64,000 nucleotides of DNA from Emmonsiellopsis sp. PD_33 (Eukaryota; Ascomycota; Eurotiomycetes; Onygenales; Ajellomycetaceae), in the NCBI GenBank assembly GCA_032988165.1, contig JANTQF010000055.1, forward strand, positions 1 to 64,000, in the 5' to 3' direction. A model generated the notes under the pieces. The model was not told the origin of the DNA, did not search any database, and saw only the letters and a program-made list of their open reading frames with translations. Made by a program: the position numbers and the translations under genes. Shown piece by piece: positions 45,834 through 57,950 of the stretch (positions are counted from its first letter, which is position 1; every line of letters starts with the position of its first letter).

Positions 45834-47515
45834 GCTTGGAAAAGAAAAGCAGAAAAAATCACCAATTGAAAATCCTGATTGCCTCTGGATCCGTGTATAT
45901 TCGCGTTCTCAGGTGATGAATGGATTTCGCGGTGATCTTTGTTGATAAAATGGTTGCTGAAGCGCGTGTTGAGGTGTTTTTGGCCTTTTCTAACACGAGT
46001 GCTAATTGTCCATCTAGGTGACGAAGCCAAGTTAGTAAACGCCTCGAAGGGGCAGGCAATATATACCCCAAATCTCACGCGGAATGTTTCTTGACGGACC
46101 ATTCAATACTTTTCCTTTGGACTCCATTGATCATCACCAACTCAACTTCCTCGATCTACCTGTTCAAACTCGACGGCATTTGGCGACTGGCGATATACGC
46201 GATATTTGCCCGGCAACGGTCGCGCCGGCAATCCTGTGAATAAATGCCATTGGACACGTGCCTTGGATTTTGAAGTTGTTTGTCCCGCGGCGGGGATACC
46301 TTTGATGTTGCGCGGCAGCTTGCATGATAACAAACGGGTGTCCCCAAAGTCGTCCAGGCCTAGCCAAACTTTCTCCGTTTTCATGGAGCACGTTTAGGAG
46401 AAGGGAAGCCTTTGAAGGGGGGCATATTTATCCAGTGCGCAACCGGATTACTGCGTTTTTTCTTTGGCTTTGGAGATATCAAGTCCGTTAGATGAACACT
46501 TCAATAGTATTGAACTGGGCCCCAGAAGCCCAGAACCCACCAGAAGCTATAGACTAGAGCACTGGATTAAGGAGAGGGTAGCTTTGAGAGCCAATGATAG
46601 GGACTGGTTACCGGACATAGCCCATTCCTTTGACGTCTTTCCCTGTATGCCCACCTGCCCCATCCCCTCCCTTTTCATTTGTACCTGGCTAATAGCCTTG
46701 GCCGTTGGTGAAGGTAGCAAGGAATATAGATCGAAGTTACTCAAAGGAACAAGAGAGAATGGCATTATCGCTGAGTGCCGTTCATGCGGTTTGTCATTTT
46801 CATTGTCCTAAATCTGGACCTCCCCCGTTGCTCCCAGGTGGATTTTGAATCTCAAAGAATTGCAATTGTTAGAAATGAATGACAATGTCATGGCTGCAAA
46901 AGAGAGTTATGTGTTATGCTGGTGGCATTGTCTGTTGACCCCATCCACTTTAGTACTTTGTTATGTTCTTCCCCACATTTGGTCTTTTGTATGGTCATTT
47001 CTGTGCTTGTGATGATGGATAAACATGTACTACTACTTACCGTGGGGGCAATCTAGCTGAGTAGCTATGGATGAGCGTATACTTCTAGAGCAATCTTGGG
47101 AGATATCAATCAACTGGGAAACAAATAGTGAATGGATATCTACCTTTGAAAGCATAAGCTGATACCCCTTAGTTTCTTTTTCTTTTTCAGATTTCTTTTG
47201 CCCATGAGAATAGAGGCCCTATGAGATACCAAAAGTGGTTGATTATTTAATTCATAAAATAGCCTGAAGATCTGATGACAAAAGAATCTCATTATAGTTC
47301 ACAACATTTCCGTGCCGCCCCTATTTTGCTCGCCTGGAATACTAATCCCCCAGATAACCTCCTCATTACGTTCGGAAAAGAGAAACAATATATGGGTACC
47401 GAAGTGAAGAGAATACAGAATACCCTAGATCCAACCGAAAGATACTTCTCTTTTTCGACTTGTGGTATATATCTTGCTCAAGCACAATTATACACTCTCA
47501 AACCTTTTCTGTCGC
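45834..47515. other. 1.7 kb without clear genes
   Basis: This region holds the upstream region of the zinc-finger gene and the 3' flank of Egt1. An 80-codon minus-strand frame at 46142-46384 starts with ATG but shows no domain and is left out. No repeats were seen. Confidence 0.4.
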
Positions 47516-50500
47516 CTAGGTTGAAATGTCCCGCACAAGACGCGCGCCAGCCCATACGTAGGCGTAATTTCGTTGGTACCAGTTGATGCTATAAGCGGAA
47601 GTATGGTTAGCAAATATTCCAAGTTTCAACATTTCATTCCACAAAAAAGAACCTAGAATAGGCTGCATAGGAAATAAATAAGAAAACAGACTTACAATGT
47701 TGTGCGACCCGCGATTCGCGGATGAGTCGCCCAGGAACCTCCCAGGACGATATTATGTTTTCCATCGAAAAAGTCCGCTATCAAATATCTCATCAGTCTG
47801 GAAATTCCTATGGCACGATTCAAGGTAAAGTGTAGTATGTTCACAACAAGTGTATGTAACATACCAGTATACCCTGGATATAGATCCATCGCCTTAAACC
47901 CTTCATGTGCCTGGAGTGGAGTGCTCGTCCACTCCCAGATACCGCCTAGTTCACCCCGTCCGGAAAGCTTGTCTCCGTTCTGGGTAACCGGGGTAGGATG
48001 CCAGTGCTTGAACCCGACGTTGCAGCCGTCGAGATCAGTATACACTGGCTGGTGTTCTGGGGAAGATGGCGAAACCGGCTGATGATCCGGCGTCCGGGGG
48101 TTGGCACATATATCTTTGATGGGCTCGTCAAGCTTTGAAGGGCTTTTGTGGGAGTGTTCAGTCCCGCCGCTATAGAATAAGAATTAACAACCGGCTTATT
48201 AACATAGTAGAACGGGAGGGAAACTTACCCATGCCCATTTGTTATAGATGTAGAGCCGTTGGTTTCTTTGGCTTTAAGTACGGCAGCATACTGGTAGATG
48301 CTATTGACTTCCTCGAAGCTGGGAATCCGGCAACCCAAGGACTCTGCATACCCCTGGAGTTCATTGTAGGAAGCCATGATCGGCCAATCAGCCGCGAATT
48401 TCAAAGGCACAGGTCCGAACACAGTGCGAACAGAAAATCTCTCAAGGAAACCACCGCTGGCACTAGAACTTTCATGGCTGTCCCCATTGGTAAGATGGCC
48501 ATTCCCGTTAACATATCCATTCTGTTGAAATCCATTTGTTTTGGGTGCCAGATCAATCCACGAAGCTGGGATATTGGTAACATGGTTCCGTTCCATGTAA
48601 TTTGCGTACTCGCCATTGGTGATTGGTCTTGCCTGTGCCATAAAGGTCGAGACTTTGGACGTCCGCTTGGGCTTCTCGTTATCCCAGCCAAAGGATTCTT
48701 CAGGGATAATGTTGTTGTTCGGATCATCTAAGCCAATTGATATCTTCTGTTCAGGGATGCAGAACCAGGAGTTCGGCGTCGCATCCAATTTTGATTGATG
48801 AGCAATGGCCTCAAAATCCGGCCTTTTAGTACCAGGTGGCGGAAGAGCTTTGTTACTCTGCAACAGCATGTACAGAAAAGTTTCTAGGTGCATCGCTTCA
48901 TGTTCAAACCCAAGCCATAAGGCCTCCGCAATTCTGCGATCCCCACCGCTCTTCGATTGGCCTAACAGGGAACGTGTTCTATCCCGCACTGCGTCTCTGT
49001 ACGTCAGAATCTCATGAAGTGGAGGCCACTCATCTGGAATCTCAGAGTGTTTATGGCAATGCTCGGGGTTATCAACGTCCGGATCGATGCCGCGCTCAAA
49101 TATCAATTGATATTTTTTAGGCTCCGTTGGAGCGCTATTTGTAGCTCGTGTGAGGTGTATATCTAGTTCAGAGTCAGCTGATACGTCTCTCAGATTCCAA
49201 TCAGGTAACTTACCGAGGAACGTTGGAATATGGCCTAGATAGAAGACAAGTGCATTGCGAAGCTTAATTGGTTTTGAGAGAAGCTCATCCCTTGGCACCA
49301 TTGACATAGTTATCATATCCCAGGCTTTCCAAAGTAGCTTCCAATCTGCTGCATCGGGGACCATATTTGCAACATAGGACCTTGCGTGGCTCGGCATTTG
49401 GAGAGCAGAGGATGAGAGGAGGTGTAAATCTGCAGAACTGGTTAGTATCAAATAAAGAAGAATGAATCTATATTTCGCGCCAGTTTCCTACTGTAATCAT
49501 CGTCAGTGTTTGAAAATAGACCAACCGACATCAATCCCGCTTGATCAAATAGATCTTGATACTCTTGGTTTGAATATTTGAAAGCTTGTTCCAAGAATAT
49601 CCTTTCTCCTTTTTTTAGATGCACGCCCTTGATATCCACGTCTTTCCTCGGCACGTAGTACGCTTTGTGACATCCTGCAACTTCGTCGTAGAGTCCAACG
49701 ACGTCCCATTCCTCTATTTTGAAGGCATCGAAACCGAGAATCGAATTGGCATTGGAAAGGCCGATCAGGTAGAAATCCCTTGTCACACCGTAGCTATCAT
49801 TGTAGGCTTTGATTACCTTTTCCGGATTCTTGCACGAATCGATTCCAAGCAGCATAGTATCAGACGGGCCGAGGACCTTCGAAAACCCGTGCAAAAACTG
49901 CGCGGCATCAGCGCGGGTAAAGTTACCAATTGAAGACCCCATGGATAAAACACAGGTTGGTTTTTGGTTCTCTGGTCTCTGCAGCCAAGTAAGGGCGTCG
50001 TCATATGTTCCGTGAAGGCCGCGACAAGACACGTATTTGTAAGGAGGAATTTCGGCGAATGTACGATGGAGCTCGTCGAGAGAGAGATCTAGGGCAAAAT
50101 ATTCCACGGTCTTCTTCCTCCGCTCAAATTCATTTAGCAGTATTTCGACCTTGCGTAGATTCCTAAATGACGGTTAAAAATATGCCAAAAGCAAAAGGGG
50201 ACCTTGTCGGTTCGTTCAATCCGGCTACTATTGGCCCGAGAGAAAGGAAACACACCCGCTACCAAGTTCCAATATTTGCGCATTTTCCGGAATAAGTTCC
50301 ACAATTTTGGCTGCGTGGTTGGTCAAGGCTTCGATCTCCGCATTCGTCAAGTAATATTCATCAACATAGGTAATATCTTCGAACCGACGAAGTCCCTTGG
50401 TGCTGTATAGTAGGATTGTTGGCAACGACTTTTCTCCTCCACCCGGAGGGTTTAGTCCGAGGTAGATATCCTTCGCCAATGAATCGTTGAAATCGCGGCT

Positions 50501-50545
50501 GAGGATATCAACAATTGGGACCTTGCTCAGTGTATATGGTGCCAT
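47516..50545 (-). CDS. egtA: Ergothioneine biosynthesis protein Egt1/EgtA (methyltransferase-sulfoxide synthase fusion)
   Basis: Seven exons: 50545-50256, 50162-49492, 49429-49214, 49162-48229, 48169-47865, 47777-47696 and 47588-47516 (856 aa), every junction in phase. Residues 1 to about 330 are the histidine trimethylase (SAM motif ILELGSGNLRKV, near residue 92; LSMGSSIGNFTR). Then come a DinB_2 domain with the iron-binding HX3HXE site LGFEHEAMHLE (His480, His484, Glu486) and a formylglycine-enzyme-like sulfoxide synthase domain ending in GGSWATHPRIAGRTTFINWYQRNYAYVWAGARLVRD. It turns histidine into hercynine and joins it to cysteine with oxygen, the committed steps to the antioxidant ergothioneine. 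A Gly/Asn-rich insertion (about residues 618-640) is a local oddity. Length fits N. crassa Egt1. Confidence 0.96.
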
Positions 50546-52832
50546 ATTTGTATAGAGAGGCGAGACGGTGAAAATCAAGCAAGTAATGGTAGGATGGCAA
50601 TTCTAGAATCAATGAATATTCTGCACGGTAAGCATATACGCTGTAAAACCAGGACCACCTGATGCTTGGGCTTTGGCCATTGTGGGTGCTACTCACCGTT
50701 TGAGCTCTGCGATGTGGGATAATAAGAACTTTCTGGACGATATTGAGTGACCCCTGACGAGGTAGGGCTCGAATCAGTTGGAAATTTGAGATTAATAGCA
50801 GGCGTACTGTGTTCTCCCCTGTCGTAGCTGGGGTTGATTTCAAGAGCTAAGAGACTGTGCCCAACGGACTCTATATAGTAAGCCCAGCAGCAGAATCAAG
50901 ACCCAGGAACACGGGAAGTTCGCAGATTTTCGAGCTCTGATTCATACGACAAGGCAGAAATGATATCCTGTTCCCTGCACTTAGCTTCGATTCCTATCCG
51001 ACAATTTATCCACCTACTTTTGCAACAAATCAGAGCTGTACCTGTTCCCACTGGGGTCAAATACATGGCCTGATGATTCCAAATCCCGTGAGTACCCAGA
51101 CAGATAGACCGGGAATAGGTAGTTAGTTTGTGGGGTTGATCCTGCAGCAGAGGTTCCTTGGTAGGCGGGCTACGGTGGATGACGGATGTAGGATGATGCA
51201 GCGCCCAGGAGCGCGGCTTGCCCGGGCGGGAGAGCTTTCATTATTCCCGCACCCCAGTGACGTACGGCTCAAACTTTTTTTTGCTTTGCGTTTTGGCTCG
51301 TACCCTATTGATCACTCATCTTTGATTCCTGCACTGGGCGTGGGATTAGCCAAAGGAGCTGACTGCATTATGCAACGGCAGGCGTAAAATCGAGAAGGCT
51401 TTTTTGGCATTTCCATTGTAGGTATACTTCACCACTCATCCAATGTCTTCGGTTTCTTTTCTTTTCTTTCCTGTGCCGTTCAATGCCGGTGCATCCCCAG
51501 TTTTTGAGGAGGTGGATGTAAACTATGACGTTGGCCTGGGTGAGGGGGGAAGTTTGTGCTGTTTGTGCTGTTTGCTTGCGCTAGCCTACTCTGGTTAGCG
51601 TGTAGCTTATCTAAGCAGCCTATCCTGGCTGTTTGCACGGTTTGCATTGTTTGTCTCCGTGATACTTCCCTTCAAATATCAACTCCTCATCTCCATCTCC
51701 ACCACCGCAGGAATACGCGGGTTGGAAATTCTCCGTCCAGACTCTCAATCTTCGTATTGACCGCGATAGTCAATGTTAAGCCATGATACGGAGTACATGA
51801 GTCACTGTTGTGCAGCCCGATCCGCCCGCTTCCGGTGTCCCAATGTTTTGTTGGCGTGGGATATTCTTCCCAGTACAAGGCTCCTTTGCACTCGAGTACA
51901 ACGACAATAACAGGCGTTTGAAGCCAAAAATCATCGACTGCGATAGTGGCTTTTGATCGGTTGGCTTGTATCGACCATTCGCGCGTTGGCGTTCCCTATT
52001 TTCAAGAAGTGAAGCTGAGCCAGTCAAACCTGCCGCACGCATGACGGACCAACATCATTACTTCTTGATTACCGCCCTACGACCGATTTTATCCCGTGTC
52101 CAAACACAGAGTAAGCCTCAAGCCAACCCAGGTGGCCAAGCGGTACCGATAAGCCGAGCTAGCCGAACCCATTCTTATATCGTAAACCGTGCTGTCGGGA
52201 TCTAGGGGCATTGAACTCTTTCCATCCATGGTGGTTTCGTTAAACCCATGGAAACCTAGTGCGCTACAAATTGGAGCTCAGAGCGCCTCAATAGCAGGGT
52301 ATGGATCATCCAACGGCGACGAACGCTGCTGGGGAGCTCACGGCCCTCAAAATGGATCCCACGGCTAGGAACAATGCCTTAGAATCCATCTCCTTTCCTC
52401 AGGGGAATATCCAACTGGATCTGTCAACTTCCATCTCCAGGGTCTAGTCAAAGACTACGGCATTTACCGTTCTCAAAGCCTCTAGACGCGCCTCCAACAA
52501 AGAATAGACGACCGTCTTTGCCCATGCATACAGCTTCAAATTCCAAAATGATTCAAAACCGCCAACAACATAGACGTTGGCTCTTTGACTATCTTTGTTT
52601 GCTACATTTTTACTTGCATCTGTCATTAGCACAAAGACAGTTTCCGTAAGGAAGCACAACCGCCCATCAACGAGGTGCATATAGATACCGGCAGAATGTT
52701 CCATTACTCAGGGGTAAAATGAAAGAATGAATACAAAGGGCGAAAATGGAAAGCACCCGACACAACGTTTACTTGTTTATATAAAGCCCGTTATATACAC
52801 CAACATATTTTCCCCTTAAACCTCATATCAGC
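50546..52832. other. Upstream region of egtA, 2.3 kb
   Basis: Only short unconvincing frames are present, plus the doubtful minus-strand frame at 52444-52704 listed separately. A sequence near 52128 (GGTGGCCAAGCGGT) resembles a tRNA D-arm but no tRNA fold follows. Confidence 0.45.
52444..52704 (-). CDS. Doubtful small frame, 86 aa
   Basis: It starts with ATG 128 bp upstream of, and divergent from, the next gene. The protein is soluble-looking (MEHSAGIYMHLVDGRLCFLTE to LEALRTVNAVVFD) without a domain, signal or helix pattern that I recognise. Composition is plausible but length is near chance. It is kept as a low-confidence call. Confidence 0.25.
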   Translation of the reverse strand: MEHSAGIYMHLVDGRLCFLTETVFVLMTDASKNVANKDSQRANVYVVGGFESFWNLKLYAWAKTVVYSLLEARLEALRTVNAVVFD

Positions 52833-54168
52833 ATGCCTATATCAGCAACAAACCAAGGCACAGACATCACCCATGCCGAATCCAGGGATAACATAATGGG
52901 AGTACGCAGAGAATTGGGCACTCTCCATGTCTCGCCACCTCTAGGGAAAGGTGGTTGGGGAAAAGAGATATCCCGAAACCCCGATACCATCGAAGAAAGT
53001 GTTGAGCGTTCATTGTCACAACTAGAGGATCTGAAGACACAGAGTTGTAACTATGCGGAGATGGGCGGTGCTTCGATAAGGGCTGGATTGAAGGTAAGCG
53101 GAATGGTACCATATTATTCCTACCAAACAGAAAAGAAATGTAAAATATAATACTGGTTGTACTAACAAGGCCCCTTATTAGCAAACGTACCGCCCTCCTC
53201 TGCCAAAACTGAAAAGACAGCATGCAAGTTCAATCCCGGCGGAATATTTAAAATATCACATGAAGCTTGCTGAATCTCGGATGAGACGGTTACGAAAGCA
53301 GCGGAATCACGCCAGGATGATGTACCGACGTGAGCGGTCCAAGAACCGGGATCAGTTTCGTTTCGGCCAAGAATGCTCAGAAGCCCAGGACAAGCAGATC
53401 GTGGTTCAAAGAGAATTCGACCGGAACGAGAAGGAAAACGCCGTCAACGAGCCCATTTGTCCTGTCGCCCAGGAGTGCAGCACGGCGGGCATATCGCACG
53501 AAGATGGCCCGTTCTTACCAAACAATATACTCGACGCCAGTCGAGAAATACATGTTAGAGCCCTTCTTTTAAGGACATCTCTTGCGATCGATTCGAACCG
53601 ACTGGATAAGGCGGATGATCTGATCATCGAAGCATTCGATGTTGCACAAAAACTCAAATATCGGCCCATCGAAGCCCTGTGTCGGTTCTGGGAAGCCATG
53701 CTTAGGCATCATCAGGGGAGACATAAGGAGGCTGCGAAAGCCATTGTTCTAGCTAGGCCATGTGTCGACAGGTATATCGAGGGGGAAGAAGTTCGTTTCT
53801 GGGAGGATCATTATCGGGATTTGATTGCACGGTTCTCTGATGACGATGATGGATGGGATCCTGTAGGATATGGCGGTGGGCTAAGCAAGAAGACTAATTC
53901 GGGTCCGAGTTCATCCTCTGTGTCTCGACATTCAATCTCCACCCCTGAAAGCTGTTATACGGACGATTCGCAGTCTCCCGAACCCATGCCTGCGGGAAGT
54001 CAAGGTGAAGGGAACAGTCGGAGGGTGGGGGTATATTCGGGCATACCTTGGATGGTACGAAATTCTTCCTCACAGGCCAGGGAGGCTTTAAGCCTAATTG
54101 AGTCTGATTTGGATTCCGAAGGGTCGTGGTGCGAGGCAAGTCCGAAGGGCGAAGAAGATAGTTCATAG
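52833..54168 (+). CDS. Unrecognised protein with central TPR-like helical region
   Basis: Exons 52833-53093 and 53182-54168 (415 aa), with an 88-bp intron in phase 0. Residues 105-150 are strongly basic (AESRMRRLRKQRNHARMMYRRERSKNRDQF) and could form a coiled coil or bind nucleic acid. Residues 185-275 (IHVRALLLRTSLAIDSNRLDKADDLI to HHQGRHKEAAKAIVLARPCVDRYI) show the spacing of two or three TPR hairpins. The C-terminal third is Ser/Gly/Asp-rich and disordered. I do not recognise a family, though such basic-plus-TPR proteins recur in Eurotiales. Confidence 0.7.
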
Positions 54169-54413
54169 AAGTATTATTTGTCCTGAAGTACTTCGCAGCG
54201 AAGATCATAACACAAAATCCTAAAATAATACACACTCCATCATGTCCGTCTTAAAACCTAAGCAGTTAGAAAAGCGACTCTGAACATATCATTATAACAA
54301 GATGGTAATCATTTCACACACAAAGCTGACTGTGGCCCGATGGGAATATAACCTAAGCTCTTCTTTACCTAACTAACAACCCCGAAAAAGAAATGCTGAG
54401 ACTGGCTAGAAAA

Positions 54414-55841
54414 TCAGTGCAGAACACTGGACAGAGGAACATCCCAAACGTAACATGCCAGCGCCATAGCCCCAAGACTCATTGAGGCAGCCATCAACAC
54501 ATTTATGGCATTGTTATCCAGAATATCATGGCCGGTCTCAATCTTTCGGCTTTCATGCTCCACATCGGGAGATGCCCCTGAACTAGAACTCGAAGAGCGG
54601 CGGCCCCCGGTGATAATGGGTGGTGGAGATGTCAAAACGTTCGCTATATTCTCTACAACTCGCAGCTTGGTTACTTCGCGGTTTGAGGGTTCTTCGAGCC
54701 CGGTGGCAATTGCCTCTCCCGGGTGTACGAGCACCTAAGGGAGAATATGTGAGATTTATGCGCCAGATACAGCCAAAAGTATCAAGGACAAAAAGAATGT
54801 AGGTAATAGGAAAACTGACCTTCCGACCCCCAGCTCCCTCAACAATCTTGCCTGTCCTCTTGTCGACAACGCTGGCTTGAAGAAGTCCCCCCAGCACACT
54901 GTCTAGCACGCTTCCCAAAGTGCCCCAAGCGGTCACAGCTACAACCCAAAATGCCTTTTCCCTCAAACCCCAGCCCGTTCCGCCTTCGAAGCCAGATTTC
55001 GCTAAGCTATCCGCGGAACTAGTAGGACAAAAGGGTAGGAGCAAAGATGTCACCGCAATAGTAAAGGCCCCTAACACTCCGGCCAAGAGCCCTCCAATAG
55101 TAACGCCGCCATTGGTGCCCTTGGGCACCTTTCGCAATGTTAGAGATGTGATCAACCGAGGCTGGCTAGAGGATAGAATTCCAAGTTCACTGGAATACGT
55201 ATCTGCGGCTACAGCGGCATAATTGCTGTAGAGTAAGGGGTATTAGCAGGCCCTTGTCAATGGGTTGACGCATAAATTTTCAGTGCGCAAGAGACTTACG
55301 CAACAATCCCTATCATCAAAACATGTTCCCCGTAAGGGAAACATGAGATATTCGACTCCTCATTCCGGTACAGTTGCCGAGTGTGCAGCAAAATCAACAC
55401 TGTAGCAACAGCCGAGTTGGCCAGTACTTGGATATGAGTTCTGGGACCCTCGCCTCCAGCAGAGCCGGAAGAAGATACGGTAAGGCGGGATTTAACATCA
55501 TTTTTTATCTGCCCAGACACAATTAGAAAATGTCCTCATTTGATATGAAATACGTGAATAACAGATCGAAGACCTAATAATACTCGTTGAGCTGTGCCGA
55601 AGATAGGCAGCCACAGTCGACTCGTACTAGCAGGCATAGAGCTATTAGGATTTACCTTTGTGACGAAAGTTCCACCGAAGAAGAAAACTGCCAGAAATGC
55701 AAACGGGGCAGAAAAGGGATGGAACGCATGGGCGATAGCGGTGAGCGCTGCAACAACAAGGCCCAAGGGCGTCAGGGATTTGCGGGACCAGGCACGGTAT
55801 ACCACGAAAACAATAGCCGGCGCTGCAATAATAGGCTTCAT
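54414..55841 (-). CDS. TMEM19/DUF92 family integral membrane protein
   Basis: Exons 55841-55656, 55508-55300, 55225-54820 and 54734-54414 (373 aa). The family block is intact: hydrophobic N-terminus, FAFLAVFFFGGTFVTKIKNDVKSRLTVSSSGSAGGEGPRTH, then NYAAVAADTYSSELGI and VPKGTNGGVTIGGLLAG. Six or so membrane helices are expected. The bacterial and plant relatives (VTE6) act as phytyl-phosphate kinases in isoprenoid salvage, while the animal and fungal members are uncharacterised. Its start codon is only 103 bp from the end of the transposon at 55944, which has probably replaced or separated its original promoter. The C-terminal 110 residues carry a polar Ser-rich loop and a last helix. Confidence 0.88.
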
Positions 55842-55943
55842 TTTGACAAATAAACCTGGTGCTGTAAAGGTAAATCAATCCTCAACGCATATCATAGTAA
55901 AAATGTGATATTTTTAGGTCGGGTTGGTGTGACGGCTAGCTAG

Positions 55944-57950
55944 TAATCGTGCCAAGCGCACTAGACCGTTGGTTGCAGCTTTGTGCTGCACCCAGTCTGG
56001 GTGCACCACACTGTAATGATATTCACACTGTAATGATAAAACATCAAAATCCATTGATATCTTCATTCATTCATCAATTACCTGTCCCCAAGATGCCAAA
56101 TGAGCTATATCCAATCAAAGATTGAATCCAACAGGCATTAAACATGTATAAATGTGATCAAAATGTCAAAATTGCACCACTGGCATGTCAGTTCAATGTC
56201 CCCTATCAATGCCTCATGAGATGTATTAAAGGTGTTCAACTGAGAACTGCAAAGGCCCCAGTGAACAAGAGGCTTAATGAGGCCCAGAAGGAGGCAGTCC
56301 TAGAGTGGATTGTACAGTTAGATAAGGCTAACTACTCTCCAACAGTAGAGTAGGTTACCAACTATGCAAATATGATGTTGGCCTGCCACCACACAGATGA
56401 ATTGACCCCCCCCCCTGTTGTCAGCAAAATGTGGACATACAGGTTCATAGGATGTACCCCAGTGCTCCAGAGGTTGAAGCAGAAGATATGTGATCTAAAA
56501 TGACTGGCTGTTGAGGACCTGGGCTATATATAAATGTGGTTTGACTGTCTTGAGATACAGTGGAATCTCCACAGCTTTCAGGCACTGGATGTATATAATA
56601 TGGATGAGGTTGGGTTCCAGGAAGAACAGAGATGTAGTGAATATATTATTACACAGTGTCTGGAGACTACCTCATTACTATCTGTAGTATATTCATGGAG
56701 TTTAATCACCATTATTGAATGCATTTCTGCTGACAGAGAGGCCTTACCCTCACTCATAATCCTCCCTGGAAAGGGTTATATGGAGGACTGGTATACCCAA
56801 ACAGCACTGCCTGAGGAATATGCAATGGCTGTATCTGATACTGGCTTCATGAACAATAAGATTAGTCTTTAATGAATCAAGCATTTTAATAAATATTCAA
56901 AGCTGCAGCAGATTGGGAGGTGGCAGCTTCTACTCATAGATAATCATGGATCTCATGTCATGTATGAATTCATTGAATATTGTGATAAAAATAACATTAT
57001 TTTATATACATTTTCCCCTCATTTAACTCACTTCCTGTAGCTGCTTGACAGCCTGCTGTTCCAGCAGTATAAGTACTTCCATTTAAAGATGGTTAATGTA
57101 GCAGCCTGGCACAGTTTTGCAAACTATGAAAAATATACATTTTTATATGACCTACTCAAGATCTGGGAACAAACATTCAAATCCAATACAATTAAATCCA
57201 GATTTTCTGACTGGGGAATTTACCCAATAAAGCCTCATATTGTCCTTAATGAGCTGCAAAAACAGGTTAAGAAACCACCTCCACTGCAGATTTTCAGGGA
57301 GGATTCAGATTCTCACTCCTTCACCTCTTCCTCTCAACTATCATCTCTGAAGATCATTCAATGCCTGTAACATCAGATAGACACTGCCCAGAGGCTTCTC
57401 AGTGAGGTCCAGGATATGATATCCTTGCCTAGCCTCACAAATTGCCTTCAAAAGATCTTTAAAGGCAGTCTTGTTCAGGCTGAATTAAATGCCCACTGTG
57501 AAACTGAAATGACAGGCCTTCTACTTGCAAATCAGTGCTGATGAATGAAGAATATCTGTCACCAGGTAAATACCTGTGATCTTATAGGGGGTGTTCTCAC
57601 AGTCAAAGATGCAAACAGGTGAATAGCAGAATGTGCAGAGAAGGAGGAGAAAAAACAGGCAGGTAGGGGGGGTAGGCAGGGGGGGGGTTATGAAGCAAAA
57701 CAGGCCACAGGTCCAATGCAATGGGTGAATACACCATCAAATAATGTGCCTACAGAAACTACAGGTACCACAGATATAGATGAGCTGTTTTTCTTCATAG
57801 ATAGAGTAGGGGATCCAGCACTACAGCCCATTTAATTGACATCTTATTTCATTTTTATCATTACGGTGTGAATATCATTACAGTGTGGTGCACCCAGACC
57901 AGGTGCAGCGAAAAACGCTGCCAACCCGCCTGGGCGCGGTGGCATGATTA
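55944..57950 (+). mobile_element. Fot1/pogo-type (Tc1/mariner superfamily) DNA transposon, decayed
   Basis: A 2.0-kb element runs from about 55946 to 57948, flanked by TA (55944-55945 and 57949-57950), the target duplication of this superfamily. The imperfect terminal inverted repeats are about 100 bp and begin ATCGTGCCA (left) and ATCATGCCA (right, reverse complement); they match continuously through TCTGGGTGCACCACACTGTAATGATATTCACA. Each end holds a subterminal palindrome (TGCACCCAGTCTGGGTGCA at 55987-56005) and, inside it, CACTGTAATGAT repeated twice at the left end. The internal region encodes a broken transposase (separate entry). The element has no CpG from 55969 to 57863, unlike both outermost repeat ends. 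Confidence 0.93.
56093..57835 (+). pseudogene. Broken DD35D transposase of the pogo/Fot1 element
   Basis: One frame of 580 codons from ATG 56093 to TAA 57833 carries ten internal stops (56123, 56351, 56501, 56531, 56870, 56873, 57038, 57368, 57539, 57620) and no net frameshift. It shows an N-terminal CENP-B/psq-type helix-turn-helix region (IAPLACQFNVPYQCLMRCI) and the DDE_1 catalytic domain. The three catalytic aspartates are still there: YNMDEVGF (Asp codon 56603), IDNHGSH (56939) and LLDSLLF (57047), with 35 residues between the last two (DD35D). A Lys/Glu/Gly-rich C-terminal tail follows, as in relatives. Every stop can come from CGA, CAG, CAA or TGG by one transition. Confidence 0.9.

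Noticed and set aside
46142..46384. 80-codon minus-strand frame starting with ATG
   Set aside because: Composition plausible but near chance length, with no motif or exon support.
46464..46811. 115-codon plus-strand frame
   Set aside because: Starts at TTG, no ATG nearby, no domain.
52120..52200. tRNA-like D-arm motif GGTGGCCAAGCGGT
   Set aside because: No acceptor stem pairing and no T-arm consensus follow at the right distance on either strand.
53585..53610. GATTCGAACCG resembling a reverse tRNA T-arm
   Set aside because: It lies inside a coding exon and lacks the rest of a tRNA.
55944..57950. Retrotransposon or virus-derived insertion
   Set aside because: TA target duplication, inverted ends and a DD35D transposase identify a DNA transposon.
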